A stretch of DNA of 64,000 nt from CAYFLR01 sp964343805 (GTDB lineage: Bacteria > Bdellovibrionota_B > Oligoflexia > CAYFLR01). This document shows positions 34,315 through 44,014 of the stretch, piece after piece. The notes under the pieces were generated by a model. The model ran no database searches and was not told the origin of the DNA. It worked only from the letters and a program-made list of their open reading frames with translations. The position numbers and the translations under genes are program-made. Position 1 is the first letter of the stretch. Every line of letters starts with the position of its first letter. The DNA lies in assembly GCA_964343805.1 (NCBI GenBank), contig CAYFLR010000004.1:1-64000 (forward strand), given 5' to 3'.

Positions 34315-36147
34315 ATGTGGGTAACTGCGTTTTTTATTTTATTATTTGTAATTACTTTTACTACGGGACCGGAATCTTTCGCCAATCAAGGGTTATGTAG
34401 AAATGGTTCCTTGAAAGTGGAGCAGTTTGAGTTCAACCGAAATCTCTATTCAAAGGAGCGAGAGTATCTTGCTAATCAGGGTATAAATATAATTGGTGTT
34501 ATGAATCAAGGGGAGTACATCCTTGGTTATGATTCTTCTCTCTCCATAGATTCGATTCTAAATAGAATTCAAACTCGTAATCTTCAGATACGAAAAGTTT
34601 CCACGCACCAAAAGTTGAGAAATAGAATTAATAGCAGGCGAGTTTGGGTTTTAGTTAACCAAAAAAAATCTATAGAAGCATGGCAATTACAGTTTAATTC
34701 CTGTTTAACAGAGTTAAGGTTAATAAAAAAAGTGACTCCTCAAGTTCTCGAAATAGAAATTGACCCCGCTTTCATTCATCGGTTAGCTAATTTATCATTT
34801 GTTTTATTTATTGAAAATAAAGTCGCAATGGATGTGGATCAAAATGTGGTGGCGGCTCAAAGGCTTAAAATCGATCAAGTGCAAGTGCCCCCTTTATCTC
34901 TAAAGGGAAGAGATATTAAAGTGGGAATCTGGGAAATCGGAGGAGTGGAATCTCACAAGGATTTTGCCGATAGATTAACTATAGTTGATCCAGTAATCAC
35001 CACCAATCACGCAACACACGTAGCGGGGACGATTGGCTCTAATGGGGAGGCTGATGCGCGGGCTTTAGGAATGGCACCAAAGGCTCAACTTTATGCTTAT
35101 GATTATAAAAATGATAGCATTGAAATAAAAGAAGCAGCGGAGAATGGTCTGCACCTTTCTAATCATTCTTATGGGAGCATTGTAGGCTGGAATTGGTCCA
35201 GCGATGGAACCTGGAAAAAGTACTCTGAAGAAGGTTTTGGCAAGTATTCTCTGGTGGCTAGAGAGTGGGATGACATTGTTTATAAAACTGATTTAGTGAT
35301 GTTTAAATCGGCGGGAAATGACCGCAATGATGGCCCAGGTAACTGTCCGGGAGGGGATAATTGTGATGGACCCTATGATAGTATCCCTCATAAAGGTATA
35401 GCCAAAAATGTTATCACTATCGGTTCACTCAATGATTGGGATCAGATGACAAATTATTCCGGCTTTGGTCCATCAGATGATGGCCGAGTTAAACCTGATC
35501 TCTGCGCCAACGGACAGGGGGTTTATTCCTCCATAACCAATAATGCTTATGCCAAAAAAAGCGGAACTTCAATTGCCTCAGCTGTTGCAGCAGGGGGTAC
35601 TGCCTTACTTATGCAATATTATATTGAGCAAATGGAAACACCGCCTTCTGCCTCTATGGTGAAATCGTTGCTTATACATGGTGCAAAACAGCTTCCTGAG
35701 TATGGACCCGGCCCCTCCTATGCCACTGGATATGGATTAATTAACATTAAAAAGAGCATCCAATTAATTAAAATTAGAGCTTTCAAAACTGGGCAAATAG
35801 AAGAAAACCAAAGTGTGATATTTGATGTGGATGTGATTGCTAATAAGCCCCAGTTAAAGGTCACGCTGGTATGGACAGACCCTCCTGGTTATCCAACAGC
35901 TACCCAAGCTTTAGTGAATGATCTTAACCTAAAACTAATTTCACCCAACAATCGAGTTTACCATCCCTATGGATTGAATCCTGCCAATCCGACCCAAAAG
36001 GCAAAAAGACAGGTGAATAATAGAGATAATGTGGAACAAGTTGTAATTGCTAAACCCATCAAAGGACATTGGCAAATAAAGGTCACCGGTCCTAGTATTC
36101 CCCTTGGGCCTCAAAGTTTTACATTGGTTTCTGAATTCTTAGATTAG
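34315..36147 (+). CDS. Subtilisin-like serine protease with Glu in place of the catalytic Asp
   Basis: Signal peptide (residues 1 to about 24), an N-terminal propeptide-like region (about 25-180), then an S8 peptidase domain. The His box is NHATHVAGT (H235) and the Ser box SGTSIASA (S419). The Asp box reads VGIWEIGG, so E207 stands where Asp is usual in the related VGIWDGG group. The oxyanion Asn lies in KSAGNDRNDG. A C-terminal beta-sandwich (about 490-610, VTLVWTDPPG, GHWQIKVTG) resembles the P/PPC-type domains of secreted subtilases. A TATAAT sequence lies at 34274-34279, but no matching -35 was found. It overlaps the convergent lipoprotein gene by 4 bases. Confidence 0.88.
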   Translation: MWVTAFFILLFVITFTTGPESFANQGLCRNGSLKVEQFEFNRNLYSKEREYLANQGINIIGVMNQGEYILGYDSSLSIDSILNRIQTRNLQIRKVSTHQKLRNRINSRRVWVLVNQKKSIEAWQLQFNSCLTELRLIKKVTPQVLEIEIDPAFIHRLANLSFVLFIENKVAMDVDQNVVAAQRLKIDQVQVPPLSLKGRDIKVGIWEIGGVESHKDFADRLTIVDPVITTNHATHVAGTIGSNGEADARALGMAPKAQLYAYDYKNDSIEIKEAAENGLHLSNHSYGSIVGWNWSSDGTWKKYSEEGFGKYSLVAREWDDIVYKTDLVMFKSAGNDRNDGPGNCPGGDNCDGPYDSIPHKGIAKNVITIGSLNDWDQMTNYSGFGPSDDGRVKPDLCANGQGVYSSITNNAYAKKSGTSIASAVAAGGTALLMQYYIEQMETPPSASMVKSLLIHGAKQLPEYGPGPSYATGYGLINIKKSIQLIKIRAFKTGQIEENQSVIFDVDVIANKPQLKVTLVWTDPPGYPTATQALVNDLNLKLISPNNRVYHPYGLNPANPTQKAKRQVNNRDNVEQVVIAKPIKGHWQIKVTGPSIPLGPQSFTLVSEFLD

Positions 36148-37145
36148 TTTTTTAGGATATAAAGATCGGGAACTCCCCAAGGTGAACTTCCCTCTCCCCC
36201 AAGGTTAGTGGTTCGATCCTTCTTTTTATTGAAGATACTTTTAATTCCACCCCAAATGAAGGAAATCCCGGTGGCAACTCCTCCCACAATTTTATCCCAT
36301 AAGCTAAGATCCCCGGCGACTAAGGAGGCATCACCATTCAGTGCTGCTTTTAAATTATTTACATCGCTGATATTGGAGCTCACTTTTTTCCGAAAAATTT
36401 CCAAATTATAGGGTGAAAAAGCATAGTAATCTTTTAATACTTGGAGATAGGCTTTCCGTTCTTTTTCTAATCCATCTTTCACCTGTTTGATACTTCTGCT
36501 GGTAAGGATTTCAACTAAGAAATCTTCTGCGAAAATATCTATAAATTCATCACCATGAAACTCTTTAATCATGGCTGCAAATTTATCCTCGGTTTTGGGT
36601 GTGTAACCAGGGTCTAATATCACCATGATAATATCCATCATCTCTTTGGTATCTTGATCAAGCAGAGTATTGATCTCTTCGTAATCTTTATTATCAATGG
36701 CGGTGAGAAAAGAGGCACTTCGGGATAATTCAAAATCTAAATAAGCTATAAATTTAGCTTTAGCTGCAGCATCGCTATCATAGGTCTCTTTGATTTCGTT
36801 AATACCTATAGATTTAAAAGAAGTTGAGAGTTTAGACCAAGTGTCGCTGATGGCATTCCCCGCTTTATCTACCAGCTTTTCTCCTTTATCCACCATATCA
36901 TCAAACCAATTATCTTTGACTAAATTGCCTCCTCCATTGACTAATTCAAATCGACCATACCATTCGGAGAGTGCATAAAAGGTAGGAAAGTCCTCTTTTT
37001 CATCGGCTATAACTAGCTCTTCTCCTGATTTAATGGAGGTGAGAGATTTAACTCCGCTTTCATCTTCCTCTTCTTGTACGCAAGCTGAAGGAATTAAAAG
37101 AAGGAAAATAAAAAAGCAAATTGATAAGAGTGTTCGTTTTTTCAT
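36144..37145 (-). CDS. Lipoprotein of unknown function paired with a papain-like lipoprotein
   Basis: From ATG 37145 the product has 333 residues with lipobox PSAC (C22) and an acidic start. The body is mostly helical, with the segment MDIIMVILDPGYTPKTEDKF, and ends with a Gly-rich hydrophobic stretch (IVGGVATGISFIWGG) that could insert in a membrane, followed by KKK. The ATG overlaps the stop of the papain-like gene (ATGA), so the two are coupled. An open frame extending 46 codons further upstream lies inside the neighbour and is not used. A similar IIxxxLDP segment and Gly-rich tail occur in the lipoprotein at 59660-60674. Confidence 0.8.
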   Translation of the reverse strand: MKKRTLLSICFFIFLLLIPSACVQEEEDESGVKSLTSIKSGEELVIADEKEDFPTFYALSEWYGRFELVNGGGNLVKDNWFDDMVDKGEKLVDKAGNAISDTWSKLSTSFKSIGINEIKETYDSDAAAKAKFIAYLDFELSRSASFLTAIDNKDYEEINTLLDQDTKEMMDIIMVILDPGYTPKTEDKFAAMIKEFHGDEFIDIFAEDFLVEILTSRSIKQVKDGLEKERKAYLQVLKDYYAFSPYNLEIFRKKVSSNISDVNNLKAALNGDASLVAGDLSLWDKIVGGVATGISFIWGGIKSIFNKKKDRTTNLGGEGSSPWGVPDLYILKN

Positions 37146-38200
37146 TTTTGCTCCACCTCCTGTATAGCTTCCACCCAACAGCGAACTTTTTCGCAACATC
37201 CAAAAGGAAGATAGCCAAAGCCTAAATCCCCAAATCGTTGTCCCCAGGAATTTTTTATTATCCAAACTCCTCCTCCTTCCCACTGACTTCCCAGGGCATA
37301 CCCTAAAATTGCTACCAAATGTCCAGTTTGATCAGAATCAGCATCGGATCGGCACTCCATAAATCCATCATTGAAGTAGGCGGTGTACCAGGTGACATTG
37401 GTTAAAGTGGCCATAATCAGAGGATTGCCCTTATCCAGTTGATCCATCATATCCGTGGTGGTGAATAGATGAAGGTGTTTTTTTATTTTAAATTCTTTGG
37501 TCACATTGTCGCTGGCATCGAGAGTCTTGATATTTCCTTCTCGGGCAGCAATTAAAGCTGAGTTCCCGTTCGGCTCTTTGTATTGATTCCATAAAGTAAA
37601 GGCATTGGTGCGAATGTGATCACTCATAAACATTTTTTGAATGAGTACCTCTGAGGCATGACTGGTGGCAAAAGCAGAGCAAGCACCTTCAGTCCCTTGG
37701 TTTTGTACTGGGGTATGATAATTTCTAATGAGGGCCACATTCTTAACATTCTCGGTGCTGGTTAAATTCGCAGGAGGGGTGTAATCATTTTTGAAAGGCT
37801 TATCTTCCGTATTTTTAAAAATATCTTTGACGGGAATGGTGGCAAAGCGTTTTTTCATGATCAGAGCTTGCCCTGAAAGTTTTGCTCCCGTATTTCCTGA
37901 ACGATTAGAAAATTTACTAGAACCAGAGCCTCCTCCACCGGAATAAGAGCCTCCTCCACTCGTAGTTGAACTCGAACCACCAGTGCTGCTAGGCTTACTT
38001 GGAGATGTCTTACCTTGAGCCGTTGGGGTAGTGGTTCCAGCTGTCACATCATTGGAATTGTTATTTCTTTGTTCGGGGAGCTGAGTGGAGGTCTCCCCTT
38101 GATTCACCACCTCTCTTTTGGTTGTTTTCTTTTTATCTCCCTCTGCACATCCTAGGAGAGAGAAAAGCCCAATTACAGCTAAGATATAGATATTTCTCAT
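37142..38200 (-). CDS. Papain-like (C1A) cysteine protease lipoprotein
   Basis: Lipobox LLGC at C18, then a Ser/Gly/Thr-rich linker (about 35-100) that would hold the enzyme away from the membrane. The papain-type domain shows PVQNQGTEGACSAFA (oxyanion Gln168, nucleophile Cys174; compare papain NQGSCGSCWAF), TGHLVAILGY (catalytic His) and WIIKNSWG (Asn). Exported C1A proteases are much less common in bacteria than in eukaryotes. AAGGAAA precedes the ATG. It is cotranscribed with, and overlaps, the unknown lipoprotein downstream, which could be a partner or regulator. Confidence 0.92.
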   Translation of the reverse strand: MRNIYILAVIGLFSLLGCAEGDKKKTTKREVVNQGETSTQLPEQRNNNSNDVTAGTTTPTAQGKTSPSKPSSTGGSSSTTSGGGSYSGGGGSGSSKFSNRSGNTGAKLSGQALIMKKRFATIPVKDIFKNTEDKPFKNDYTPPANLTSTENVKNVALIRNYHTPVQNQGTEGACSAFATSHASEVLIQKMFMSDHIRTNAFTLWNQYKEPNGNSALIAAREGNIKTLDASDNVTKEFKIKKHLHLFTTTDMMDQLDKGNPLIMATLTNVTWYTAYFNDGFMECRSDADSDQTGHLVAILGYALGSQWEGGGVWIIKNSWGQRFGDLGFGYLPFGCCEKVRCWVEAIQEVEQK

Positions 38201-38286
38201 AATTTCCTTCTTTAGGGATCTTAGTTATCTATTTACTATTGATTATAAATGCTTATCGCCAGAAAGGACTGATGGCTTGATAAACT

Positions 38287-38319
38287 CTAGTAACTACCAA
38301 TATATTAGGTAGTTACTAG
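38287..38319. terminator. Perfect 12-base inverted repeat beyond the kelch gene
   Basis: CTAGTAACTACC (38287-38298) and GGTAGTTACTAG (38308-38319) are separated by 9 bases. It begins 4 bases after the kelch-lipoprotein stop codon on the minus strand. There is no good T run after it in either direction, so it may be a messenger-stabilising hairpin or a protein-binding site rather than a classical terminator. Confidence 0.45.
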
Positions 38320-38323
38320 ATCT

Positions 38324-41300
38324 TTATTGGGAGGTCATATTTGTAGTGGTGTCTATATGCCAGAGGTTTCCCGTTCCACTGTAGATAAATTGCATATGGG
38401 AGCCCGCTTCAGAGGATACACCGTATACTGTAACTGAAGGTGAACCTGCGGGGATCGTCATTTGTGTGTAGGACTGGGCACTGGAGCAGTCGGGGTTCTC
38501 AGAATAGGTGATTCCTCCTCCAGAAATCGTCACTTTACTATCTCCTAATACATTCACTAGATTGGAATTACTATCAAGGGCAGTGAGAGTAAACTCTACA
38601 CAGGTGTTAGCATCATAGGTGCTAGGTGTTAAACTGACGGAGGCGACAACTTCTCCCACTCCTCCATTTATAGGGATTTGGGTGTTTTTTAAATACTGTG
38701 ATGATAGGGCACCCATAGAGCCGGTATGTTGGAGCACAACAGAGGTTGTACCGGGATCAGTTGGAAATTTTACATAAATGGTTTTTTGCATTTGACCAGC
38801 ATCAATTTGGGTGGATAGGGTGGAGCTTGATGAAAAACATTCGCTATTCTCCGAGAGTTCAGCATCTGCAAAGGCGGGAAATGTTAAATTAATAGTGGTG
38901 GCATTTGTAGATGCAGTGTCATTCATATCTTTATCTACTTGGTAAATGGTTATAGGGGTACAGGTATTAATTCCAATTCCTGACACTGTTGTGAGTAATT
39001 GAATGGCCTGCCCGGCTGTACCACCATATTGGAGATGACCCACATATCGAAGTTCTTTAACGTCTCCATTATGATTTGAAATCTGGATGTCCACGGTATC
39101 ATGAGGTGAGGGGGCGGTATTCAATTTGACATAGGCGGTGGTCATAAAGTTGCCCGAAGGAATTTCATACATCCCTTGGTGAAGGTTTTGAGCCGATGAA
39201 CATTCAGAATCGTCAAAAAACTCTAGATCTTCAGTACTGTAGATATCAATATAGTTTTTGCTGGATAAATTCAGTGGATATCCATCCGCACCCACCACTC
39301 CCACCAACAGGGCTGTGCATTCGTTAAGATTGATAACATCTTGGCCAAAAACGAAAGATTGAGTGACAACACTCGGTGTATTGGAAGGGGGATCTTGTGA
39401 AGGAGGTCCGCCGGGGCCTCCGCTTTCTGCATTGGTACTGAAGAATTTGGTCCCAAAGATCCCATAGAGGTCTCCATCAGAACCATAAGCCACCATATAG
39501 ACTCCTTCTGGTCCTCCACCTGACCCTTCACCTCCAGAATCAGTAGGAATATTCACCCAAATGGGTACTTTGTTTTGACCCGATGTCATTGTAAAGGTGA
39601 AGAAATTATCCCAAATACCCATTTTGGCGTCACAGGTGGAATCTAAAAATATAAAGGGGGCATCAGGAGCTTCAGGAAGTTCTGGGAATAATAGAGTCAT
39701 CTGACTGTCTTGGGTTAGTGAAAAGGGATCCACATAATTTTCCAATACATCTACTTGAATTTCAACACAGTTCCCTTTTTCAATATGGGAAACGCCCTCA
39801 GCAGCCACTTTTAAGCCAATATCTAGATCCAGGGCTCCTTTTAACTTGAATTCCGCTAGTTTATTTACTCCAAATAAATCCCCGGTATTACCAGAAATGT
39901 GTTGAGAAAGTGGATAGTAAAGGGGGTTCTCACTGAGCTTGAGATAAACAGTAAAACTGCTAGTTCCCTCATTGAGAGTGAGTTTGCCGCTGAAGGGACC
40001 TCCTCCGCAACTGTCGTTATCATAAACTGTTAAATATTTACCACTCCCCACTATTACTTCTGACTGCTTAGACAAGGGGTTTAAACTTTTTCCATCTAGA
40101 GTCCTTATATCAACTGGAAGCGGGGTGCACACATTGATATCAATTTCGGTTAAGGTGGTGGTAAACTGACGTGTGATTGGGGGATAGACGATGACCGATG
40201 CTTGGTACCCTTTGGAATCTACCTGGTAATTGTGGGTTCTTTCTCCTAAATTACTGTTTTTATAAAATAGGGTGGGGTATCCTTTTTGAACATCTATTGT
40301 TACACTTTCCACAACGGTATCACAGTTGGGAGTTTGATAAAACAATCCCGTATTCGTTGATGAAGTGAGAGAAACAGTAATGGGATTTGCAGGAATAGCT
40401 AGAACCCCATCATAATTGCGAGGAGCAAAACTTACATTGGTACAGGTGTCTTGCAAGACCTCAATAAGGGGCGGGAGAACGCTAACGATTTCGGCATTGG
40501 TTTTACCATGCTGATAACTCCATAAAGCATTGGAGGCTCCGTAGCCTTCTGCTCCATATTGACTGAGCCCTCCAAAGACCCATGCCTTTTGCTGTGTGTC
40601 TATAAGAACTAAGGGATTTAAATCAGTCCCTTTGGGAAGTCCAACCTCACCAATTTGACCGATGGTACCAGGAAAATAGGTGTTTCCATTGGAACTTCCA
40701 TTTCCGCGGAGCCAGGTCCAAGAGATAGATGAGGGGTCAAACATATAGAGGTCATTAGATACACCTGACCATACGGTACCACCAAATACAAAGATTCGAT
40801 CTTTTGCATCTATCCACATACTGTGGCCAGAGGTGGGCTGAGCTTCGTTGGTTATGTGAGTGGATCCCTGAGATGGCATCTTTATCATTTCGCCAGGAGA
40901 ATTGGATCCTTTGATCCATGTCCACTCCTGGTTGCTCGGGTTGAATCTCCACAAGTCATTTAAATTGCTATAATCAACGGTTTGTCCACCAAAAAGCCAA
41001 ATCATCCCCGCAGAGTCCATAACGACTTGGGAACTGGCTCTGGAATAAGGGATGTTAGCTGTGGACGGAGTTTCCTTGGTTCCATAGGTCCCGGTGTTAT
41101 TAAGACTATTGCTTCCTGCCACCCAAGTCCAATTGCCGTTGGCTGGATTAAATTTCCAGAGGTCGTTATGATATTTATTTTCGCTAAGATGACTGCCCCC
41201 ACCAAACAGCCAGACCGTCCCATCTTGAGAGGTCCAGATGTTAGAGAGAAAGCGACTTCCTGGAGTGTTGGCTGAATCTTCAATATTTATGGTTCCATAA

Positions 41301-43855
41301 TTAGCTGCTACACCCCCTTCGTTACTCCCACCCATCCAGGTCCAAAGGTTGGTAGTGGGATCATATTTCCAAAGGTCATTCAATATTACTAAGCTTCCTG
41401 TACTGTCTTTACCATAACCACCAAAGAGCCAAAACTTACCTTGCTGATCTTTCCAAGTAGAGCCATGAAGCCTTGCACCAGGGGTATTGTCAGCATGAGC
41501 TGTTCCTTTAGTTCCATAGGAAGCATCGCCTGCAGGAGTTTGATTTCCATGGAGCCAGGTCCACTTCATGGTTTTTGTATTTAATTTCCAGAGGGTGTTG
41601 TATGGGATCGGTTGGTTATTATTATCGAGTTGTCCTCCGCCAAATACATAAAGAGAATCACCCGATCCCCAGTTCATAGCAAAGGCCACTCCTCCAGGAA
41701 AATTGTCACTATGCGCTACACCTTTAGCAGCTGCAAAGGTTGGAGTGGCATTGGAGGAAAGAGTACCCCCTTCTCTGATCCAGAGACTGCCGGTGGTGGT
41801 GACAGCCCTACTTTTATAATGAGAAAAATTACCCAATTGATCTTGACCAATCACATTGACAAAGTAATTCTCCAAACTAGCAAGGGTATCGATCTCCATT
41901 GAAAAAGTATTCTCTTGAAGATCAGAAACGGGAGTTCCATGATATCTAATACTTGGAAAGTCTTTTAAGTCTCCGCTTTGGGAGATAATAACTTGATACT
42001 TTAGTTTGTCAGTTGGGGTAAAAATATCGCTGGCTGGCTGCCATGAGAGGGTGAAAGAGGTGGGGCTTAAATTGCTAACTGTTAATACATCATTAGTGAG
42101 GGAGGGTCCCTCCTTGTCTTGATTTATGCTGATGCTTTCACACTTGGATTCATTACCGGCGGCATCCACTAATTTAATATAAAAAATATTCTCTGAGTTG
42201 GTATTTAAGGAAACTTTCAATGAAGATGCAAAATAGTTCCAATCACCTAGGGCTGAACATCCTGCTGCCCTTGTTAGATATATACCTTCCGGGTTGCCCT
42301 CGGCTTGAATTGATATTGTGGCTAAAGTGGAAGCTGTGACTAGGTTTTCTCCTCCCAGACTCAGAGAGAGAATTGCAGGAGGAATACTGTCATGAATTAT
42401 CTTGGCCGAGGCGCAGGTAGATTCATTTTTTGCATCATCGCGAAATTTGACGCTAAAAACATTTTCTCCATTAGCGATAGGAAGCTGAAGGTCCATGCTC
42501 TCCTTATAAGAAACCCACTCTTGACCGGCCATACAATCACTATCAGCCGAAATGAGCATTTCCACCGGGTCCTTCCTGGCACTCAGTCGCAAGGTGATAC
42601 TTGACTTGCTGGTGAATGGTTCTCCAGCATTGATAGCAATAAATGGATGGGAGGGAGGAGTGGTGTCTTTGGGTGCAAAAATAACCGGAACATAATCATT
42701 AAAGTCACTTTCCTTAATGCTGCTTTGAACTGCCTCGGTTACGCTTTGTAAAAACTCCTCACTTTCAAAATCTCCACCGAGATCTTCTAACTCTTCAGCA
42801 CCGGTCAGAATTCCATCTGAAATACTTTCAATGAGAACCCCCACTTCGTCAGGCTTATCATTGCTTGCTGTAAGTACAGAGAGTGCACTGGTGGCTCCAT
42901 CGGTTATATCTTTCACAAAAGATGAGAAAAAGTTATCGTCATCTTCTGCATCCGAAGTGGAAACCTCAGCACTGAGATCTATTTCTTTTAAAGCGGTGGT
43001 GGCACCTTCCGTAATACCCTTAATGATAGAGCCAAGGCTCAAAGAAGCGGATGAATTGTTGCTGTTGCTATTGACACTTTTTCCAGTGAGTTCAATTTGC
43101 TTAAGACCCGTCACAGCCCCTTTGACCACTGATTTAATTGCCTTACTAACCTTCCCTTTAGCAAGACCTGTTTTGCCAATCCCTTTTACGATCCCGTTCA
43201 TCAGAGTCTTAGAACTCGCAGCAATCTCCTCTTCAGAGAGCCCTGCATCATCCAAAGAGCCGATGGTTATTTCTGATATTTTGACTAAGAGATTATTGAG
43301 TGCTTCCTCATTTCCAGTTTTATTAACGTTGGCAGAGGTGTTTTGTGCAACTGTGCCATCAGAGGATGAATCGGTACTTAAATACTCCTGTCGACTACTC
43401 ACAGAGCCTAAGATACTTGAGACAATTTCATTGATGACGGTGGTGATGAGGGCGGTATCCGAAAGACCAATTTCAGCCAGGGACTCTTCTGCTGCTGATA
43501 AAATGGATGGGACCACCTCTTGTAGGTTATAGGATTCCTGCAGGTTTGATTTTTCAATAGCTTCCAAGGAAGCTTTGATAATCACCTCTATTTGTTCATC
43601 CTTTAGGATAGGGCCACCCGATTTCACCAAATTAAGAGAGGCTTTGTTGCCTAAGGAGTTTGTTAAATTGAACTTTAACTCCTCAATGATCGGCCCCGCT
43701 AACCCTTTTTTCACTAGATTGACAGACTGAGTATCTTTCTTTTCAAACCCATGAAAAATGGAAAGCTGTTCTAAAGAACATCCCGTGTTTAGGGTATATA
43801 TAAAAAAAGATAATAAAATGAACCACTTTTGGCCTAAAAATGCACTTTTTTGCAT
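38324..43855 (-). CDS. Giant surface lipoprotein with kelch propeller and Cys-pair repeats
   Basis: 1843 residues with lipobox NTGC (C26). About 40-400 is helical with repeated short units (VKGAVTGLKQIEL, ITEGATTALKEIDL, ITDGATSALSVL). About 410-700 contains Ig/fibronectin-like domains (SPTSFTLSWQPASD). About 700-1130 carries six kelch-type repeats with LYVFGGG, FWLFGGY, VWLFGGG, IWLFGGQ, IFVFGGT and AWVFGGL, forming a beta-propeller. From about 1140 to the end are six related domains of about 100-140 residues, each with two conserved Cys (for example INTCTPI ... NSECFSS) and a closing TVYVK-like strand. GGAGG precedes the ATG by 4 bases. Likely a cell-surface adhesion or binding protein. Confidence 0.9.
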   Translation of the reverse strand: MQKSAFLGQKWFILLSFFIYTLNTGCSLEQLSIFHGFEKKDTQSVNLVKKGLAGPIIEELKFNLTNSLGNKASLNLVKSGGPILKDEQIEVIIKASLEAIEKSNLQESYNLQEVVPSILSAAEESLAEIGLSDTALITTVINEIVSSILGSVSSRQEYLSTDSSSDGTVAQNTSANVNKTGNEEALNNLLVKISEITIGSLDDAGLSEEEIAASSKTLMNGIVKGIGKTGLAKGKVSKAIKSVVKGAVTGLKQIELTGKSVNSNSNNSSASLSLGSIIKGITEGATTALKEIDLSAEVSTSDAEDDDNFFSSFVKDITDGATSALSVLTASNDKPDEVGVLIESISDGILTGAEELEDLGGDFESEEFLQSVTEAVQSSIKESDFNDYVPVIFAPKDTTPPSHPFIAINAGEPFTSKSSITLRLSARKDPVEMLISADSDCMAGQEWVSYKESMDLQLPIANGENVFSVKFRDDAKNESTCASAKIIHDSIPPAILSLSLGGENLVTASTLATISIQAEGNPEGIYLTRAAGCSALGDWNYFASSLKVSLNTNSENIFYIKLVDAAGNESKCESISINQDKEGPSLTNDVLTVSNLSPTSFTLSWQPASDIFTPTDKLKYQVIISQSGDLKDFPSIRYHGTPVSDLQENTFSMEIDTLASLENYFVNVIGQDQLGNFSHYKSRAVTTTGSLWIREGGTLSSNATPTFAAAKGVAHSDNFPGGVAFAMNWGSGDSLYVFGGGQLDNNNQPIPYNTLWKLNTKTMKWTWLHGNQTPAGDASYGTKGTAHADNTPGARLHGSTWKDQQGKFWLFGGYGKDSTGSLVILNDLWKYDPTTNLWTWMGGSNEGGVAANYGTINIEDSANTPGSRFLSNIWTSQDGTVWLFGGGSHLSENKYHNDLWKFNPANGNWTWVAGSNSLNNTGTYGTKETPSTANIPYSRASSQVVMDSAGMIWLFGGQTVDYSNLNDLWRFNPSNQEWTWIKGSNSPGEMIKMPSQGSTHITNEAQPTSGHSMWIDAKDRIFVFGGTVWSGVSNDLYMFDPSSISWTWLRGNGSSNGNTYFPGTIGQIGEVGLPKGTDLNPLVLIDTQQKAWVFGGLSQYGAEGYGASNALWSYQHGKTNAEIVSVLPPLIEVLQDTCTNVSFAPRNYDGVLAIPANPITVSLTSSTNTGLFYQTPNCDTVVESVTIDVQKGYPTLFYKNSNLGERTHNYQVDSKGYQASVIVYPPITRQFTTTLTEIDINVCTPLPVDIRTLDGKSLNPLSKQSEVIVGSGKYLTVYDNDSCGGGPFSGKLTLNEGTSSFTVYLKLSENPLYYPLSQHISGNTGDLFGVNKLAEFKLKGALDLDIGLKVAAEGVSHIEKGNCVEIQVDVLENYVDPFSLTQDSQMTLLFPELPEAPDAPFIFLDSTCDAKMGIWDNFFTFTMTSGQNKVPIWVNIPTDSGGEGSGGGPEGVYMVAYGSDGDLYGIFGTKFFSTNAESGGPGGPPSQDPPSNTPSVVTQSFVFGQDVINLNECTALLVGVVGADGYPLNLSSKNYIDIYSTEDLEFFDDSECSSAQNLHQGMYEIPSGNFMTTAYVKLNTAPSPHDTVDIQISNHNGDVKELRYVGHLQYGGTAGQAIQLLTTVSGIGINTCTPITIYQVDKDMNDTASTNATTINLTFPAFADAELSENSECFSSSSTLSTQIDAGQMQKTIYVKFPTDPGTTSVVLQHTGSMGALSSQYLKNTQIPINGGVGEVVASVSLTPSTYDANTCVEFTLTALDSNSNLVNVLGDSKVTISGGGITYSENPDCSSAQSYTQMTIPAGSPSVTVYGVSSEAGSHMQFIYSGTGNLWHIDTTTNMTSQ

Positions 43856-44014
43856 TATTCCTCCAAAGTACTGGAATTACTTACTTATATATATAGTTGC
43901 TTTCTTTACTTTTCGGTGCCTGGCTGTAATAAGTGATAGATCGATGTTTTTTTAATAATTTTTGATGGTTACTTAGTAGGTTTTTACATTGGAAATTGGC
44001 GTTTCTAAGGAGTT

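Noticed and set aside
36144..37283. Longer start for the unknown lipoprotein (46 extra codons)
   Set aside because: The extension lies inside the papain-like gene, would bury the lipobox signal peptide, and the ATGA-overlapping start has a ribosome binding site.
42831..43532. Plus-strand open frame of 233 codons opposite the kelch lipoprotein gene
   Set aside because: It is the antisense of the helical N-terminal region of a well-supported gene; composition (Ser/Leu/Pro-rich) follows from the complementary codons.
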